NCBI GenBank assembly: GCA_032622095.1
Contig: CP136064.1
Coordinates: 262,425,863-262,489,862, forward strand
From: Siphonodentalium dalli
Taxonomy: Eukaryota; Mollusca; Scaphopoda; Gadilida; Siphonodentaliidae
Length of the DNA: 64,000 nucleotides
Direction: 5' to 3'
Numbering within the stretch: position 1 is the first letter of the stretch; every line of letters starts with the position of its first letter. The translations under genes were made by a program, and so were the position numbers. The notes under the pieces are model-generated. The model saw only the letters and a list, made by a program, of their open reading frames with translations, ran no database searches and was not told the DNA's origin. Below are positions 1 through 11,455 of this stretch, piece by piece.

Positions 1-111
1 GTTTATCAGTTTATCAATATCATTGAAAATGTCAGGGTCTGTGTGATGCTGTAAGATATTCGAATTATATGTAGAAATTAGTGGAACCTCGAGAAGCGAT
101 TTTAGATAGCG

Positions 112-230
112 ATAAATACAGAGGACTGAGAATGAGCTAAATACAGAGGACTGAGAATGGGCTAAATACAGAGGACTGAGAATGGGCTAAATACAGAGGA
201 CTGATAATGGGCTAAATACAGAGGACTGGA
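112..230. repeat. 25-bp tandem minisatellite, about 4.7 units
   Basis: The unit AAATACAGAGGACTGAG plus AATGGGCT recurs at exactly 25-bp spacing starting at 114, 139, 164, 189 and 214. Units differ by single bases (GAGCT or GGGCT, GAGAATG or GATAATG). There are no spacers between units, so this is a plain minisatellite and not a CRISPR array. Confidence 0.95.
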
Positions 231-231
231 T

Positions 232-1610
232 ACCAATTTATTATCATCCCGACAACCAATAAGGACTATAAGCTTTCTGTCATTCCAATTTCAGTTCAGC
301 CACGATATATTATATACCAATTAAAAAATACTTAAATGCAAACTGTCAGAAAAAGAATTATGTTATTTTTCTGCAATGTAAATAGTGAAGCAGACAATTG
401 TTATATGAGTTTTCTATTACACAAACGGTCCTTTTTAGAATTCCAGAGAAGACGCAAAATGCCACTTTAAATTCAAGATTAATCCAGCTTTAATTATACC
501 AAGGAATGCATTGTGACATCAATATATATGGTAATATGTTGAATTTCTGCATCCTGTTGTAAAATTACATGCATTCTTGTTGACACCCAATCTTATTCCC
601 CCACTATGAAAACGGATACATACAGCAGCATAATATGAGCTGGCTGGTATCCGGATACGTCACGAATAACCATAGCATTGCCGATGCTTTATATTAGTCT
701 CTTGACATATTATAGTACAGTTACCTTGCTATTTCCCTTTTCTTGTTAATTTCCGTTGAATTCAATTGCCACAAAATCACCCAGTATTAATACTCTTCGT
801 AGTGTCTTTAGTGTACGTGTTATGTATGTACATGTATGGTCTGTCACATTGTGGTATAAGTTCATATTTATATACAAATTATTTAATAAAGAAAGGAATT
901 TGTCAGTTTTATGGAAATATATTTGTGAACACCAGACTACCAATAATGTGATTAAATTATCAGTAATAACTCATGATTATAGATCATATCGTTATGAATT
1001 ATAATCGAAAAGTTTGACGACAAATTTCCAATAGCACACTTAATAGAATAACTACCCCGAAGCTTAATCAAAACAAGTAATTTCGTAAATATATTTAATT
1101 GTAGTGACAAAACAAATCTGTTATTGTCTAATGTTATGGTAATCGTTGATTTGGGGTAATGTTACACTACACTACACTACACGACATCAATGTTACTCAG
1201 GATACGTCCATACACTCGCAAATAGGCCAGGCATTATTTCGCATGCATCTCTGTACAGAAAGCTACAATGTGCCAGAATGCAAATGCTAAAATTCTATGT
1301 ATTTCCACTTGTAGCGATGCTATCGAATTTTGACGCTCAATATCATGAAATTATATCGCACAAATCAATAAGACAGATATTTTAGGGAAATGTGGTAGTA
1401 GCACCGTTAAATGTGGAACTGCAGAAAATGTACTTCTCCTATTGTTAGCTTTGGTCAATATGCATTTTATATGCATGTTGCCTTTCATATTATGGTACCA
1501 TGTGGTTTTATATGAAAAAATGCGTGCAAACAAATGTCGTGCACACTTGTCGGCGAATGAACGTACACTTAACGTAATACTAGATTTTTTCTGTATTTAA
1601 CATTTCGTAG
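232..1610. other. non-coding stretch, nothing recognised
   Basis: AT-rich DNA. The short open frames on both strands overlap one another and show no domain or splice context. A short run of ACTAC repeats lies near 1163-1183. Confidence 0.5.
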
Positions 1611-1720
1611 CTATGTTGGGGCCTCAGCCACAGCAAAAAAGATCAGCTGATAGGAATGTCAGCTCATTTAAGGCCGACAGGGACTCACTATTTGAGAAAT
1701 ACAGAGGAAACGTAAATTGA
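1611..1720 (+). CDS. possible C-terminal tail exon of an upstream gene
   Basis: An acceptor-like site (catttcgtag) ends at 1610. It is followed by a frame that opens ATG TTG GGG at 1613 and runs 35 codons to TGA at 1718. The peptide starts MLGPQPQQKRSADRN and is hydrophilic and basic, like a cytoplasmic tail. This would suit the last exon of a membrane protein whose upstream exons lie left of the window. A second open stretch ending in TAG follows near 1738-1818. I do not recognise the sequence, there is no donor-side evidence, and it may be chance. Confidence 0.22.
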
Positions 1721-3325
1721 TAGAACCATTGAAATAATGAACACTGATATGGGCCTTTGGCAAAATAATATCAATATAGATAATGTTTCTGAAGAAAATG
1801 AATCTGTATGTCCAAGTTAGCAGGTTAATTAAAGTTGCCTATATAGGAGGTAGACAAGTGCTAAGCCTACGGTGAACAAATTTGTATACTGATTAACAAC
1901 ATTTGTATTTATGCAGCGCATTTGTATCGAGTAAGTCTTCAATTAATATGAACTAAGTATGTTAAAATGCAATATTTATTTAAGAAGTGAGTGTTGTAGT
2001 AAATCGTCTTCTGTTGCCAGTTTTCAAGCAATGCTACGACTTACGGTTCTCTGTAATTTGATTATGTATAGTTTATGAATTATTGAACAGTGTACATATT
2101 TTCAGCATTATTTTATGTTGTCAAAAAGAAAGGGTGTCTCCTCAGATATCCATATACTAGGACACTGTATTCGAGGGTCAGTTATCAATTCGGTGTAGGT
2201 AACTAATCGGTATACAATTATCACACCAGGCGGTCAACTAATTGCATACCTGGGATATAGAGGGAACCATCTTGAGGGGTAAACTACCCTTTAAAAAATT
2301 ATTCCATTTCGAAATTTATAATGTTATATACCTTTTGGGAATCACTGGGAGAATAATAACGTTTTTTAGACAACACATTTACCCTTAAAATGGAGTGCAT
2401 TCAATGTTTGCAATACAATTACTGTATATACACATATGTCACATATTCAGGGGTGCGAGTAGTATGTGGGTATGGATGCTGAAGCTTTTTTATAAGTTTA
2501 ATTAGCGAGTATTATATTATTTTTGGTGATGTTAGTTGGGCTTACATGATGGATATTTCATCCGCATTGTTTTAAAAAAGGTCTCTCTGCCTTACATTGC
2601 TGTTTTCACCGTTTGTCAGTAATTTTACTTGGAAAATAAACGTGCGTTCGGAAAGGAACACACTCTTGCGTTTCCGGGGTTGTGGGTTCCCAATATTAAT
2701 TTAAAAAAATAGAAATTTGTATTCTAAATGTTTGTTCCGTACCTCCCCCTGGCATCAATTGTAAAACTACGGGTTCATGTAGTTCGACGTCATTTCAGTA
2801 AATGGTGTAACATGGACGTGCATCTCAAATCTACGTCAAGTTAGTTTGTCAGTTGAGTGTTCCCACATCGGCATCACGTGTATGATATAGTTATAGAAAA
2901 CAAGAATGGAATTTTGGCATATTTTTGACACCACTGATATCGATGTCAAGTCATCCAGTGTGCAAGCTGACATACATTTAACGTACCGACAAAATGATCA
3001 CATTGATATAACCAGGTACAATACACATGTAATAAATACAGTGTATGTAAAGCATAATGTATAAATATATCATATTCAGACTCGAGCCAACTTCGCTATC
3101 GCTAGCGATGAATGTTGGATTAATGTAATCTAATGAGCTATGCACGTTACCATATGGGCCCCTCGTTACAGTGCATTATTACACACTTAGCCGTGATTTA
3201 TAAGGATTTCTTGGTGAATTAAAAGTGATAATGTCACACCTGTGAATTATGTTACCGGTAAGAGCACGCGATTTTTGACAGTTCCGCCCTAAGCCGGAAC
3301 TATTTTCACTTTCTACGGCTCAAAC
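1721..3325. other. non-coding stretch
   Basis: No supportable gene. The sequence around 1785-1850 resembles 54234-54290 (shared TCTGAAGAAAAT, TATG-CCAA and AAGTTGCCTAT blocks), so this part belongs to a dispersed or duplicated segment. Confidence 0.4.
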
Positions 3326-3484
3326 ATGGTTGAAGTTGAACAGAATAGAACTGTCAACGATGATGCAGAAGCAGTTAATAAACCGGTAAAATTAAGAAGA
3401 ATCTTACCTATTATCGACTACGATGATCCGGACGATGTCATATTCCAGTCAAATGAACTATCAAAAATTCCATGTGAACAATAA
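3326..3484 (+). CDS. small 52-aa ORF, unknown function
   Basis: ATG at 3326 to TAA at 3482-3484. The peptide begins MVEVEQNRTVNDDAEAV and contains an acidic run (DYDDPDDV) just after a basic KLRRI patch. The composition is more protein-like than neighbouring AT-rich frames. No signal peptide, membrane segment or known domain is visible. It lies about 430 bp left of a foldback element, so it could be a relic carried by a mobile element. Coding status is uncertain. Confidence 0.2.
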   Translation: MVEVEQNRTVNDDAEAVNKPVKLRRILPIIDYDDPDDVIFQSNELSKIPCEQ

Positions 3485-3917
3485 ATTTATCCAGTTTTGA
3501 GCTGAATTGACACATGTTGCTCTTCAAGTGTTTGTTTATGTCGATGATTAAAATATCGTCACTTCGAAACTTAGTTTTCTACTTTTAGCACGATATCAAA
3601 CATTTCCTGTATGAACTAACATTATTTACACACACCATCAGAATCTTCACAATATACCATTCCAAGTGCCATGCTTGTTCGGTCAGAATAAACCGAATTT
3701 TGACAGAAAATATCCTGTAATTTCCGAAACTTTAAAAAATGAATCCCACCAAAGTGAATCAAAGTAATGAGGTCAATCGGTATCGTTACGTCAGAATTAT
3801 ATAAATTATGTGTCCATCCGCGTAACCACGCGCAACTGTACGTTGGGGTTAAAAATTGGAGAATCAGCTGATCTGTGCTTATTTTGTCACATCTTCTCTT
3901 TAGAATTAGCAACTTTT

Positions 3918-4098
3918 AGTGGTTGAAAGTGTGTAATAAACAGAATAATCAATTGGTTTCGATGATTACGTGGCATAATTCACACGGGTAGCAGCTCCGC
4001 TCACTCGGGTTTTACCAGGCCCGGCTCCCCTCGTGAATTATGTCACGTAATCATCAAAACCAATTGATTATTCTGTTTATTACACACTTTCAACCACT
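3918..4098. repeat. foldback element with about 72-bp inverted arms
   Basis: Arm 3918-3990 starts AGTGGTTGAAAGTGTGTAAT and its near-perfect reverse complement occupies 4027-4098. The loop of about 36 bp is GC-richer than its surroundings. It forms a long hairpin typical of foldback or MITE-like elements. No target duplication could be assigned. Confidence 0.85.
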
Positions 4099-5360
4099 CT
4101 CTATGTAGTATACTCATTTATTGGACAACTTTCGCACAATGAACCACAACTGATAATTTGTAACGTTTGTCGGGTATCGGTTTTATGGTATCGTCGGTTT
4201 ACCCAACTAGACGTTAAACTAATGATTATCTTTCAATCTGGGCTCGTTGCTGGAACTTAATATCCGACCTAGCTCTTACTCAACGACGGGATCAATCTTT
4301 ATGGCAAACAAATGGTGTAAAAGTTCATCATTTATATACTTTGTGTTGATAGAGTCAAATAATTATCAACAGCCATTGTTATTAGCATTGCAAATTATTA
4401 AATGTAGTTGGTGATAATGGACTTTTTTACTTTTTACATTAAACATAATTTATTTGTATGTTATTTTATTTGTGATAATGGACTACTGAAACGGCTATGC
4501 ACTGGGTTTGATTCCGCAATTTCTGGCTAACTATCTGCTACTAGTTAATCTATTTATGCATTCATGTATGTCTCCTCGGTTTTCTGGTTACCTCAGGTTT
4601 GGTTTAGCGGTTGATTTTCGATATAATTATATATTTGTCTCTATCCGTAAATTATCAATCCAACCCTCCAACCGTTGGTGACTGACGGGTTACGAGATCG
4701 GATTGCTTTTGATTTGATAAAAAAGCAACACCTTCCCATGATGCTTCACCAAACCAACCCCAAAACCAACCCCAAAACCAACCTCCTAAAATACCAACCC
4801 GAAATCCAAACCCTGTGCATAGATACCGTTGATGCGGCGCCTTACCAACGGCGCGCAAAGCAAACCGGAAGTCCGGTGCAATAAGCATAATGACACATTG
4901 GGTGAAATTATTGAAAATACGAGCGCGTTGTTGAATAATGACCGAAATAATGTGATCTACGGAGTGAAATGTAATAAATATGTGACAATACGACTTTAGA
5001 TTGAAGTTTGATGATTATAACTGTTTGATGAGTATTTTAAATGAAGTTTGTGACATGAAATGACGAAATGTTGATACAATATGTTGTAAGGTAGTGGCGT
5101 GTCTAGGTGCGAAGAATGAACTTTAATTAGAGTTAGAATTAATATTATTAATGACCTTTAGTAAAGGAAATAGGTTTAGGAAAATATGAATTGAAAACAT
5201 TAAACTCAACAAAGTTGCAGAGTAAGGTACTACGTCATTAGAATATGTGTTCGTTCTATCAAGTGTCCTGTTGTGAGATCCGTAGTTACGATTACAATTT
5301 CTAGAAGCTATTCATGCAATCATCGAGCCCACCACTGGGCACGACACGACAACAGCATAA
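4099..5360. other. non-coding, with short CCAAAAC repeats
   Basis: No gene is supported. Around 4749-4787 an 11-bp motif close to CCAAAACCAAC is repeated about three times. This low-complexity run creates apparent open frames on both strands that should not be read as genes. Confidence 0.5.
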
Positions 5361-5364
5361 TTAA

Positions 5365-5735
5365 CCCTTTACCCAACAGAACGACCCTGTGCCAATGCAT
5401 TCTCTTATATATGCGAGTCGACCATAGGTCGCCTCGCATATATAAGAGAATGCATTGGCTTAACACATTAAAAATTATAAAATTGTTAAAGAATGTAAGA
5501 AAAAATGGTAAAACGTGTTAACAAAAGTTTTGTTTTAGGCCAATGCATTCTCTTATATATGCGAGGCGACCTATGGTCGACTCGCATATATAAGAGAATG
5601 CATTGGCACAGGGCATAACTGTAACTATCACAATGTGGTCAAGGAGCCGGTTCCAATGATATCCATATTTGTATGGTTCTATTGAGACAGACCGAAGATA
5701 TTTTAGGCTGTTGAAGCTTTATTTGGCCGGTTTTG
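5365..5735 (+). mobile_element. piggyBac-type MITE, copy 1 (right end truncated)
   Basis: The left end is TTAA (5361-5364) followed by CCCTTTACCCAACA, the TTAA-target and CCC-start signature of piggyBac-superfamily elements. The body matches the reverse complement of the 14162-14552 copy, including two 67-bp palindromes. The right end reads GGCCGGTTTTG then TTAA and lacks the CCCTTTACCC inverted repeat, so it is truncated. The 1.26-kb duplicated segment begins directly after it. It encodes no transposase and is non-autonomous. Confidence 0.8.
5392..5606. repeat. nested palindromes inside the MITE
   Basis: Two 67-bp near-perfect palindromes (5392-5458 and 5540-5606) both begin CCAATGCATTCTCTTATATA. 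Their central bases (GTCGACCATAGGTCGCC versus its reverse complement) show that they are inverted relative to each other. The whole 215-bp block is therefore a palindrome of palindromes. The same block is present at about 14312-14525. Confidence 0.9.
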
Positions 5736-6376
5736 TTAATAGACAATAATGATGCAAACAGAACTCTGTCACCTTACTGTGAGTGGCAAAAGTTTGAAAA
5801 ACACTATTTTCTCACCAGCGGACTCCTTGACATAAATTCTGCGAAAATAGTGTTGGACTGTCCGAAACATTTACGTCTACTATTCGTTATTCTTATCAGT
5901 ATACATGTAATTCATTATAAGACTACTATAAGCTACATGTATTCGTTATTCGTATCGGTACTACATGTAGTTCATTATACGAACGGTGTCATATTTCATA
6001 ACATATACCACACTGTATAATATCAATATATCATAAACATTGATTTCATCCGGCCCATGCATTTGTGCCTATATAGTCACACTAAAGAGTTAAGTTTATA
6101 TGAATGCAGGTTAAGTGTATAATTAACTACCTCGATACTATAAGATACGCTAAATGGTAAAATGTATGTATGGCGTGGAAAGTCGCTTCTCTACACATTT
6201 CTTCCTGGTCTAACCATCGCACATTAACATAATCAAACCACAAATGTCGATCCTTCTGTATCATTGGCCAATATCGTCAATAATTACATGATATCCGTTT
6301 CCGGATACCACATGCAACTCTTATAGACTGACTGAACGTGCGCGCATACTTGTATTGCAATTGATTTGACGATAAG

Positions 6377-6449
6377 ATGGCAGGAGCTATTATCACATTA
6401 GTGTTAGCTAATTCGATCTTGTGCGGAGTGTGGATAAACGCCGACACAG
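6377..6449 (+). CDS. first exon with signal peptide, copy A
   Basis: ATG at 6377 opens 24 codons reading MAGAIITLVLANSILCGVW then INADT, a short hydrophobic segment with small residues near the end, as in a secretory signal peptide. The last base G6449 is followed by a donor, GTAACG at 6450, giving phase 1. All the extracellular-domain exons further right that start with two codon-completing bases (24752, 26290) would join it in frame. I infer an alternative or paralogous first exon of the lectin and LDLa receptor gene. An identical copy is at 9803. No downstream exon is attached within the duplicated segment itself. Confidence 0.55.
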
Positions 6450-6456
6450 GTAACGA

Positions 6457-6960
6457 CCCCCCCCCCCCCCCCGCCGGTACGAACCCTATAATCAGCTGAC
6501 CCCTACTCCATTCGGTACCAAGCCTAGTCAGTTGCCCCATCGGTACCAAGCTTATCGTCAGTTGCACCCCACCGCCGGTACCCAGCCTACAGTTTATATT
6601 CAGTCCCACCCCCCCCCCCAAATGGTACCAGGCCTATAGTCAACTGGCCCCGCCGGTACCATGCATGCAGTCAGTTGACCCATCGACGGTACCAAGCCAA
6701 TATTCAGCTGCCATACCCGCGCCGGTACCACGGTTACAGTAAATTGATCCCCCGCCGGCACAAAGCATATAGTCAACTGAAAACCAAGCTTCCAACGGCA
6801 CAAATCATAGACAACTGAACTGACCCCCCGGTCGGTACCAATGCTATAATCAATCTGCCCCCACCGGAACCAAGCATAGTCAGCTTCACCCCGTACCAAG
6901 CCTATAGTCAGATGACCCCCGCCGGTATCAAGCCTATAGTCAGCTGGTCCTGCTACAATG
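6457..6960. repeat. GC-rich degenerate minisatellite with GGTACC core, copy A
   Basis: A unit of roughly 30-38 bp near GCCGGTACCAAGCCTATAG plus TCAGTTGACCCC repeats about 15 times with heavy divergence. It is preceded by a 16-base C run that begins only seven bases after the signal-peptide exon. It is much more GC-rich than its surroundings. Long open frames on the minus strand here are repeat artefacts. Confidence 0.88.
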
Positions 6961-7174
6961 CCTCGACGCTGATTTAGGTCTATTCCCATCTAAGGACGCC
7001 CATGCGAAGTTGATACTGCGATTATCCCCATACCATGAAATGAACCTTTACCATCAATAGTAGCGACGTTGTGGTCGACGTTATCTGCTACCCACTGAGT
7101 AAAGGTACCTGGAAAATACTCCACTAGTGTACTCTCAAGACGTTCCACCTACATCACTGATTGCTTGTACCTGC

Positions 7175-8125
7175 TTACTTCGTCGTAAGTAGTTGAAACC
7201 CCCAATTTAGACAGTTCATCAACAAGCCACCTTGACCCGAACACGTGATCCATTTCAACCCCAATACCAAAAAGGGTAGTGTGATAACAGACCGGGACCT
7301 CGCATATTGCTCGATACTGTGACTAATGCTATTCTGCTTGATTTCAGATGGAACAAGTATCTCCAGAAACATTTGTAAATGGCGAGGAATCCATTTATTT
7401 CTGTCGTCAATATTCCCTATCTCTTCGCTGGTGGGGTAGGTTTTCTTATCATATGTCATTTCCCACAACTTTGCCCTAATCATCTTCGCGGCGGTCACAA
7501 CAACTCTGTCTGCCTCCTCCTCCATGTCATCTTTCTTATCCGCATACCACTTGTCATTTATCAGGTACTTGGCCATATCTTTGAAGCAAATGACGTTGCT
7601 ACGCCCTTCGACTTCAGCAAAACATATATACTCCCCATACCATTCTTCCGATTTCTGTTTAAGGCGTTTTATTGAATATGATTCTGACCCAATTGCTAGC
7701 TCTACCATTCGAGTATGTAACTCGGACAGAGTATACAGTTCTTACCCCCCCCCCCCAGACTCCAGCCATACACGCAACGAATCAAATGAGCGTTGCATTT
7801 CGACACTTGGTGTTCTGCCCTGTGGTTTTCTCTCAGATGGTTCCTCATTTATTTCTAACAAGATGCATGATATACGGCTTCTGCAGCAAGATCATTGCAA
7901 CTTAGAATGCGTTTCTGATCCTTCAATGCCCACGAATCCTCTCTTATTCGGCAATGTTCTAAAACTTTATCTCTAATAGGGAGAGTTGCTACTGTTCGCA
8001 CTTGCCTTCTACCGGGATGACGGGGATCTGGTGTATGGCACCCTTTCCACATAATCTTCTTTGAAATTAAATGGGTCTTGTTTAGACCTCATTTTCTTAG
8101 ATAGCGGACCGTATCCATACACACA
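7175..8125 (-). pseudogene. relic of a multicopy invertebrate hypothetical-protein family
   Basis: Reading the minus strand, a piece at about 8125-8055 contains KKMRSKQDPFNF, then 8052-7855 contains RTVATLPIRDKV and DLAAEAVYHASC. After a break at a C run (7746-7759), a 177-codon piece follows with YTLSELHTRMVELAIGS just upstream, then AKMIRAKLWEM, YPTSEEIGN and KWIPRHLQMFLEILVPSEIK. From memory, proteins with this motif order are highly amplified and uncharacterised in cnidarians, molluscs and other marine invertebrates, probably as passengers of mobile elements. At least two frame changes are needed, so this is a broken copy. The biochemical role is unknown. Confidence 0.6.
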
Positions 8126-9165
8126 GGATTGACACTGAAGGTTCTTTTCCTATTAGTGAAATCACACCTACAGTCTTTATGTACCAACTAGACCTTACCA
8201 ATGGGTGTGGTTATTTGTTGCCCTTTAAATATTCAGATAAATGGTTATATCCTCGCTTATCAGAGAAGTCAATCAAAGTCTCCAATCCTTTTGCCATAAG
8301 TTTTACCAATGGATTTTCCTTAGTTAAGTGTCCACATTACATTGACATATGCTATATGAAAGGATAAGACGCACAAGTCCTCTTGAAAGTTGCTGGTCCC
8401 TAGACACGGGGTTGGTTCTGCCATCGCCGAACACGTACCAAACCAAACCAATGAGACTAGTATGAGAACTAAAACAACACAACCAAGAAAAATGCAGTTT
8501 GAATGTACAATAAGCCTGCTGCGTATGTGTGGGCACCGTTAGGTTTCAACAGAAGGCGAAAAATAAACACAATGTCAAACAAAAACCTATCAAAATAACT
8601 ATATCAAGAAATTATTTGCCACTACACGCTTGAAGAAATAATCGCTACGTTTTATTTGATAGTTATATTACATTATTACATAAATCATTGAATTTATCGT
8701 CTTGGACCATTAAGGTGCGTTCAACATGAATCATTTCCCGATATAGAATGATAAATTCGAGACTGGCTCTTTGTAGTTAAGCTATTAAAGAGCGTTTAAT
8801 TAAACGGAATTTCATCATGATATAAGAAATACGTTTTCCATTGTCCATATTTATGTAAATATATTATCTGATGACCTTGCAATTATATAATCGTTCATTA
8901 TATATACATATATGTACTGAAAACAACTGTTATCTAGACCACTTAGCGCATATATAGAGTCGCGTAGTCACAATTACCTTCATAAATTACGTCAGACCAC
9001 TCCCCTATTCAGGGCGCTGTAGAAAATTTTCCCCAAAGCGGATTTTAGCGGATTTTGTATATGTTATACTCGAAGGTCTCCTCTTTCCAACGATACCAAA
9101 TTTAGCTTGTTAAGAATTTTTTCCGGGTAGGTCCTACAGTTCAGCTCCGACAGCCAGACTATAAG
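8126..9165. other. intergenic, nothing recognised
   Basis: Short frames only; no splice-bounded domain exon, palindrome or array was seen. Confidence 0.45.
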
Positions 9166-9802
9166 TAGACAATAATGATGCAAACAGAACTCTGTCACCT
9201 TACTGTGAGTGGCAAAAGTTTGAAAAACACTATTTTCTCACCAGCGGACTCCTTGACATAAATTCTGCGAAAATAGTGTTGGACTGTCCGAAACATTTAC
9301 GTCTACTATTCGTTATTCTTATCAGTATACATGTAATTCATTATAAGACTACTATAAGCTACATGTATTCGTTATTCGTATCGGTACTACATGCAGTTCA
9401 TTATACGAACGGTGTCATATTTCATAACATATACCACACTGTATAATATCAATATATCATAAACATTGATTTCATCCGGCCCATGCATTTGTGCCTATAT
9501 AGTCACACTAAAGAGTTAAGTTTATATGAATGCAGGTTAAGTGTATAATTAACTACCTCGATACTATAAGATACGCTAAATGGTAAAATGTATGTATGGC
9601 GTGGAAAGTCGCTTCTCTACACATTTCTTCCTGGTCTAACCATCGCACATTAACATAATCAAACCACAAATGTCGATCCTTCTGTATCATTGGCCAATAT
9701 CGTCAATAATTACATGATATCCGTTTCCGGATACCACATGCAACTCTTATAGACTGACTGAACGTGCGCGCATACTTGTATTGCAATTGATTTGACGATA
9801 AG

Positions 9803-9875
9803 ATGGCAGGAGCTATTATCACATTAGTGTTAGCTAATTCGATCTTGTGCGGAGTGTGGATAAACGCCGACACAG
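9803..9875 (+). CDS. first exon with signal peptide, copy B
   Basis: Identical to 6377-6449: ATG at 9803, 24 codons beginning MAGAIITLVL, last base G9875, then donor GTAACG at 9876 (phase 1). It carries the same upstream 640 bp as copy A, so any promoter there is duplicated with it. Either copy could feed the LDLa exon at 24752 or the lectin exon at 26290. No transcript evidence is available from sequence alone. Confidence 0.55.
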
Positions 9876-9882
9876 GTAACGA

Positions 9883-10380
9883 CCCCCCCCCCCCCGCCGG
9901 TACGAACCCTATAATCAGCTGACCCCTACTCCATTCGGTACCAAGCCTAGTCAGTTGCCCCATCGGTACCAAGCTTATCGTCAGTTGCACCCCACCGCCG
10001 GTACCCAGCCTACAGTTTATATTCAGTCCCACCCCCCCCAAATGGTACCAGGCCTATAGTCAACTGGCCCCGCCGGTACCATGCATGCAGTCAGTTGACC
10101 CATCGACGGTACCAAGCCAATATTCAGCTGCCATACCCGCGCCGGTACCACGGTTACAGTAAATTGATCCCCCGCCGGCACAAAGCATATAGTCAACTGA
10201 AAACCAAGCTTCCAACGGCACAAATCATAGACAACTGAACTGACCCCCCGGTCGGTACCAATGCTATAATCAATCTGCCCCCACCGGAACCAAGCATAGT
10301 CAGCTTCACCCCGTACCAAGCCTATAGTCAGATGACCCCCGCCGGTATCAAGCCTATAGTCAGCTGGTCCTGCTACAATG
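9883..10380. repeat. GC-rich GGTACC minisatellite, copy B
   Basis: Same array as 6457-6960. The leading C run is 13 bases instead of 16, and the internal C run is 8 instead of 11. Confidence 0.88.
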
Positions 10381-10554
10381 CCTCGACGCTGATTTAGGTC
10401 TATTCCCATCTAAGGACGCCCATGCGATTAGACCCGGCGACTTTTAAAGGGACTCAATGCGTTCGAGGAGGGTTCATGCGAAATAACATAAAATGTCTGT
10501 AAAAATAACTATCACCAAGTACACGAATAAATAGGTTGACTTTCTTTTATTTCA

Positions 10555-10717
10555 AATAATAACTCTCCAATAATGATAGTTCATATGTCAACACCAATGT
10601 TATGTGAACATTACCAGTACTGTTACCGTGGACTTACCAAATAATAACTCTCCAATAATAGTTCACATGTCAACACCAATGATATGTGATAATTACCAGT
10701 ACTGTTACCGTGGAATT
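10555..10717. repeat. tandem duplication of about 82 bp
   Basis: Two adjacent units share AATAATAACTCTCCAATAAT, GTCAACACCAATG and CCAGTACTGTTACCGTGGA in the same order, with a few substitutions and a small indel. Confidence 0.85.
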
Positions 10718-10990
10718 ACCGATAACAGTCCATTCGTATGGTAACATACCAAAGTGTAATCCAATCTTGGCGGTAACCACTGGAAAATGTCAAAGTATTG
10801 TACAATATTCTGAAATCATATTCAAACTAAAATATTGTCACTTAATAATTGGCTAGTTATGTTTGTTGACAAATAAAAATGGTTTGTTTACATAACAATG
10901 TGTTCAACAAGTGAAACCACTTAATTTTCGAATGCCCAGATCACATTATTCACAACATATTCCATATTATATAGCATTTGAAAGAATAAC

Positions 10991-10993
<3 letters not shown>

Positions 10994-11033
<40 letters not shown>
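10994..11033. repeat. (TA)n microsatellite
   Basis: Uninterrupted AT dinucleotides, about 40 bp. Confidence 0.97.
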
Positions 11034-11035
<2 letters not shown>

Positions 11036-11455
11036 CAATACGGAACAGCTGTGATATAATAGTGGCCACCCAGTGATAGGGATTATCAGATACACCCATG
11101 GCTTCCCCCGTTATTTACCCAAGAATGCATCATAATTCACAACTAAGAGATATAGTTATACGCCTTCCATTGAGAATAATGAACTTGTAGTAGAGACCAT
11201 ATCAAAATTAAGCACATAACACACGTCGGTCCCTTGACAAAAATAATATGTTCACATTTATTCGACCGGGTAAGTTGATTATACAATGTTTTGGACCTTC
11301 CCCTTTCAAATGGTATACCATGGAATAAGTTTTGTATATAATGTGATTCGGTGATTCGAAAATTAAGTGTGGCTTTAATTATTAACTATCTAATAATCCA
11401 TGTTCTTCCCGGTGGTAATGTTTTTACATACTTACATAGTTTTAAGCACATTTAG

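Larger units (their letters stand above)
5740..7007 (+). repeat. 1.26-kb direct duplication, copy A
   Basis: From TAGACAATAATGATGC to GACGCCCATGCGA it matches 9166-10427. The only differences I found are T5968 versus C9394 and two C-run lengths (16 versus 13, and 11 versus 8). It contains a promoter-like upstream region, a signal-peptide exon and a minisatellite. The near-identity means a very recent duplication, a gene conversion, or an assembly artefact. Confidence 0.93.
9166..10427 (+). repeat. 1.26-kb direct duplication, copy B
   Basis: Matches 5740-7007 almost base for base and in the same orientation. The left breakpoint lies at TAGACAATAATG and the right at CATGCGA. Outside these points the flanks differ completely (a piggyBac-type MITE on the left of copy A only). 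Confidence 0.93.

Noticed and set aside
112-230. Short regular repeats resembling a CRISPR array
   Set aside because: The 25-bp units are contiguous with no unique spacers, and the genome is animal.
4655-4888. Overlapping ORFs on opposite strands with Trp-Gly or Asn-Pro-Lys-Thr repeats
   Set aside because: Artefact of the CCAAAAC tandem repeat.
6277-6989. Two Gly-rich minus-strand ORFs (and their copies at 9703-10409)
   Set aside because: Translation of the GGTACC minisatellite and C runs; no domain and shifts with repeat length.
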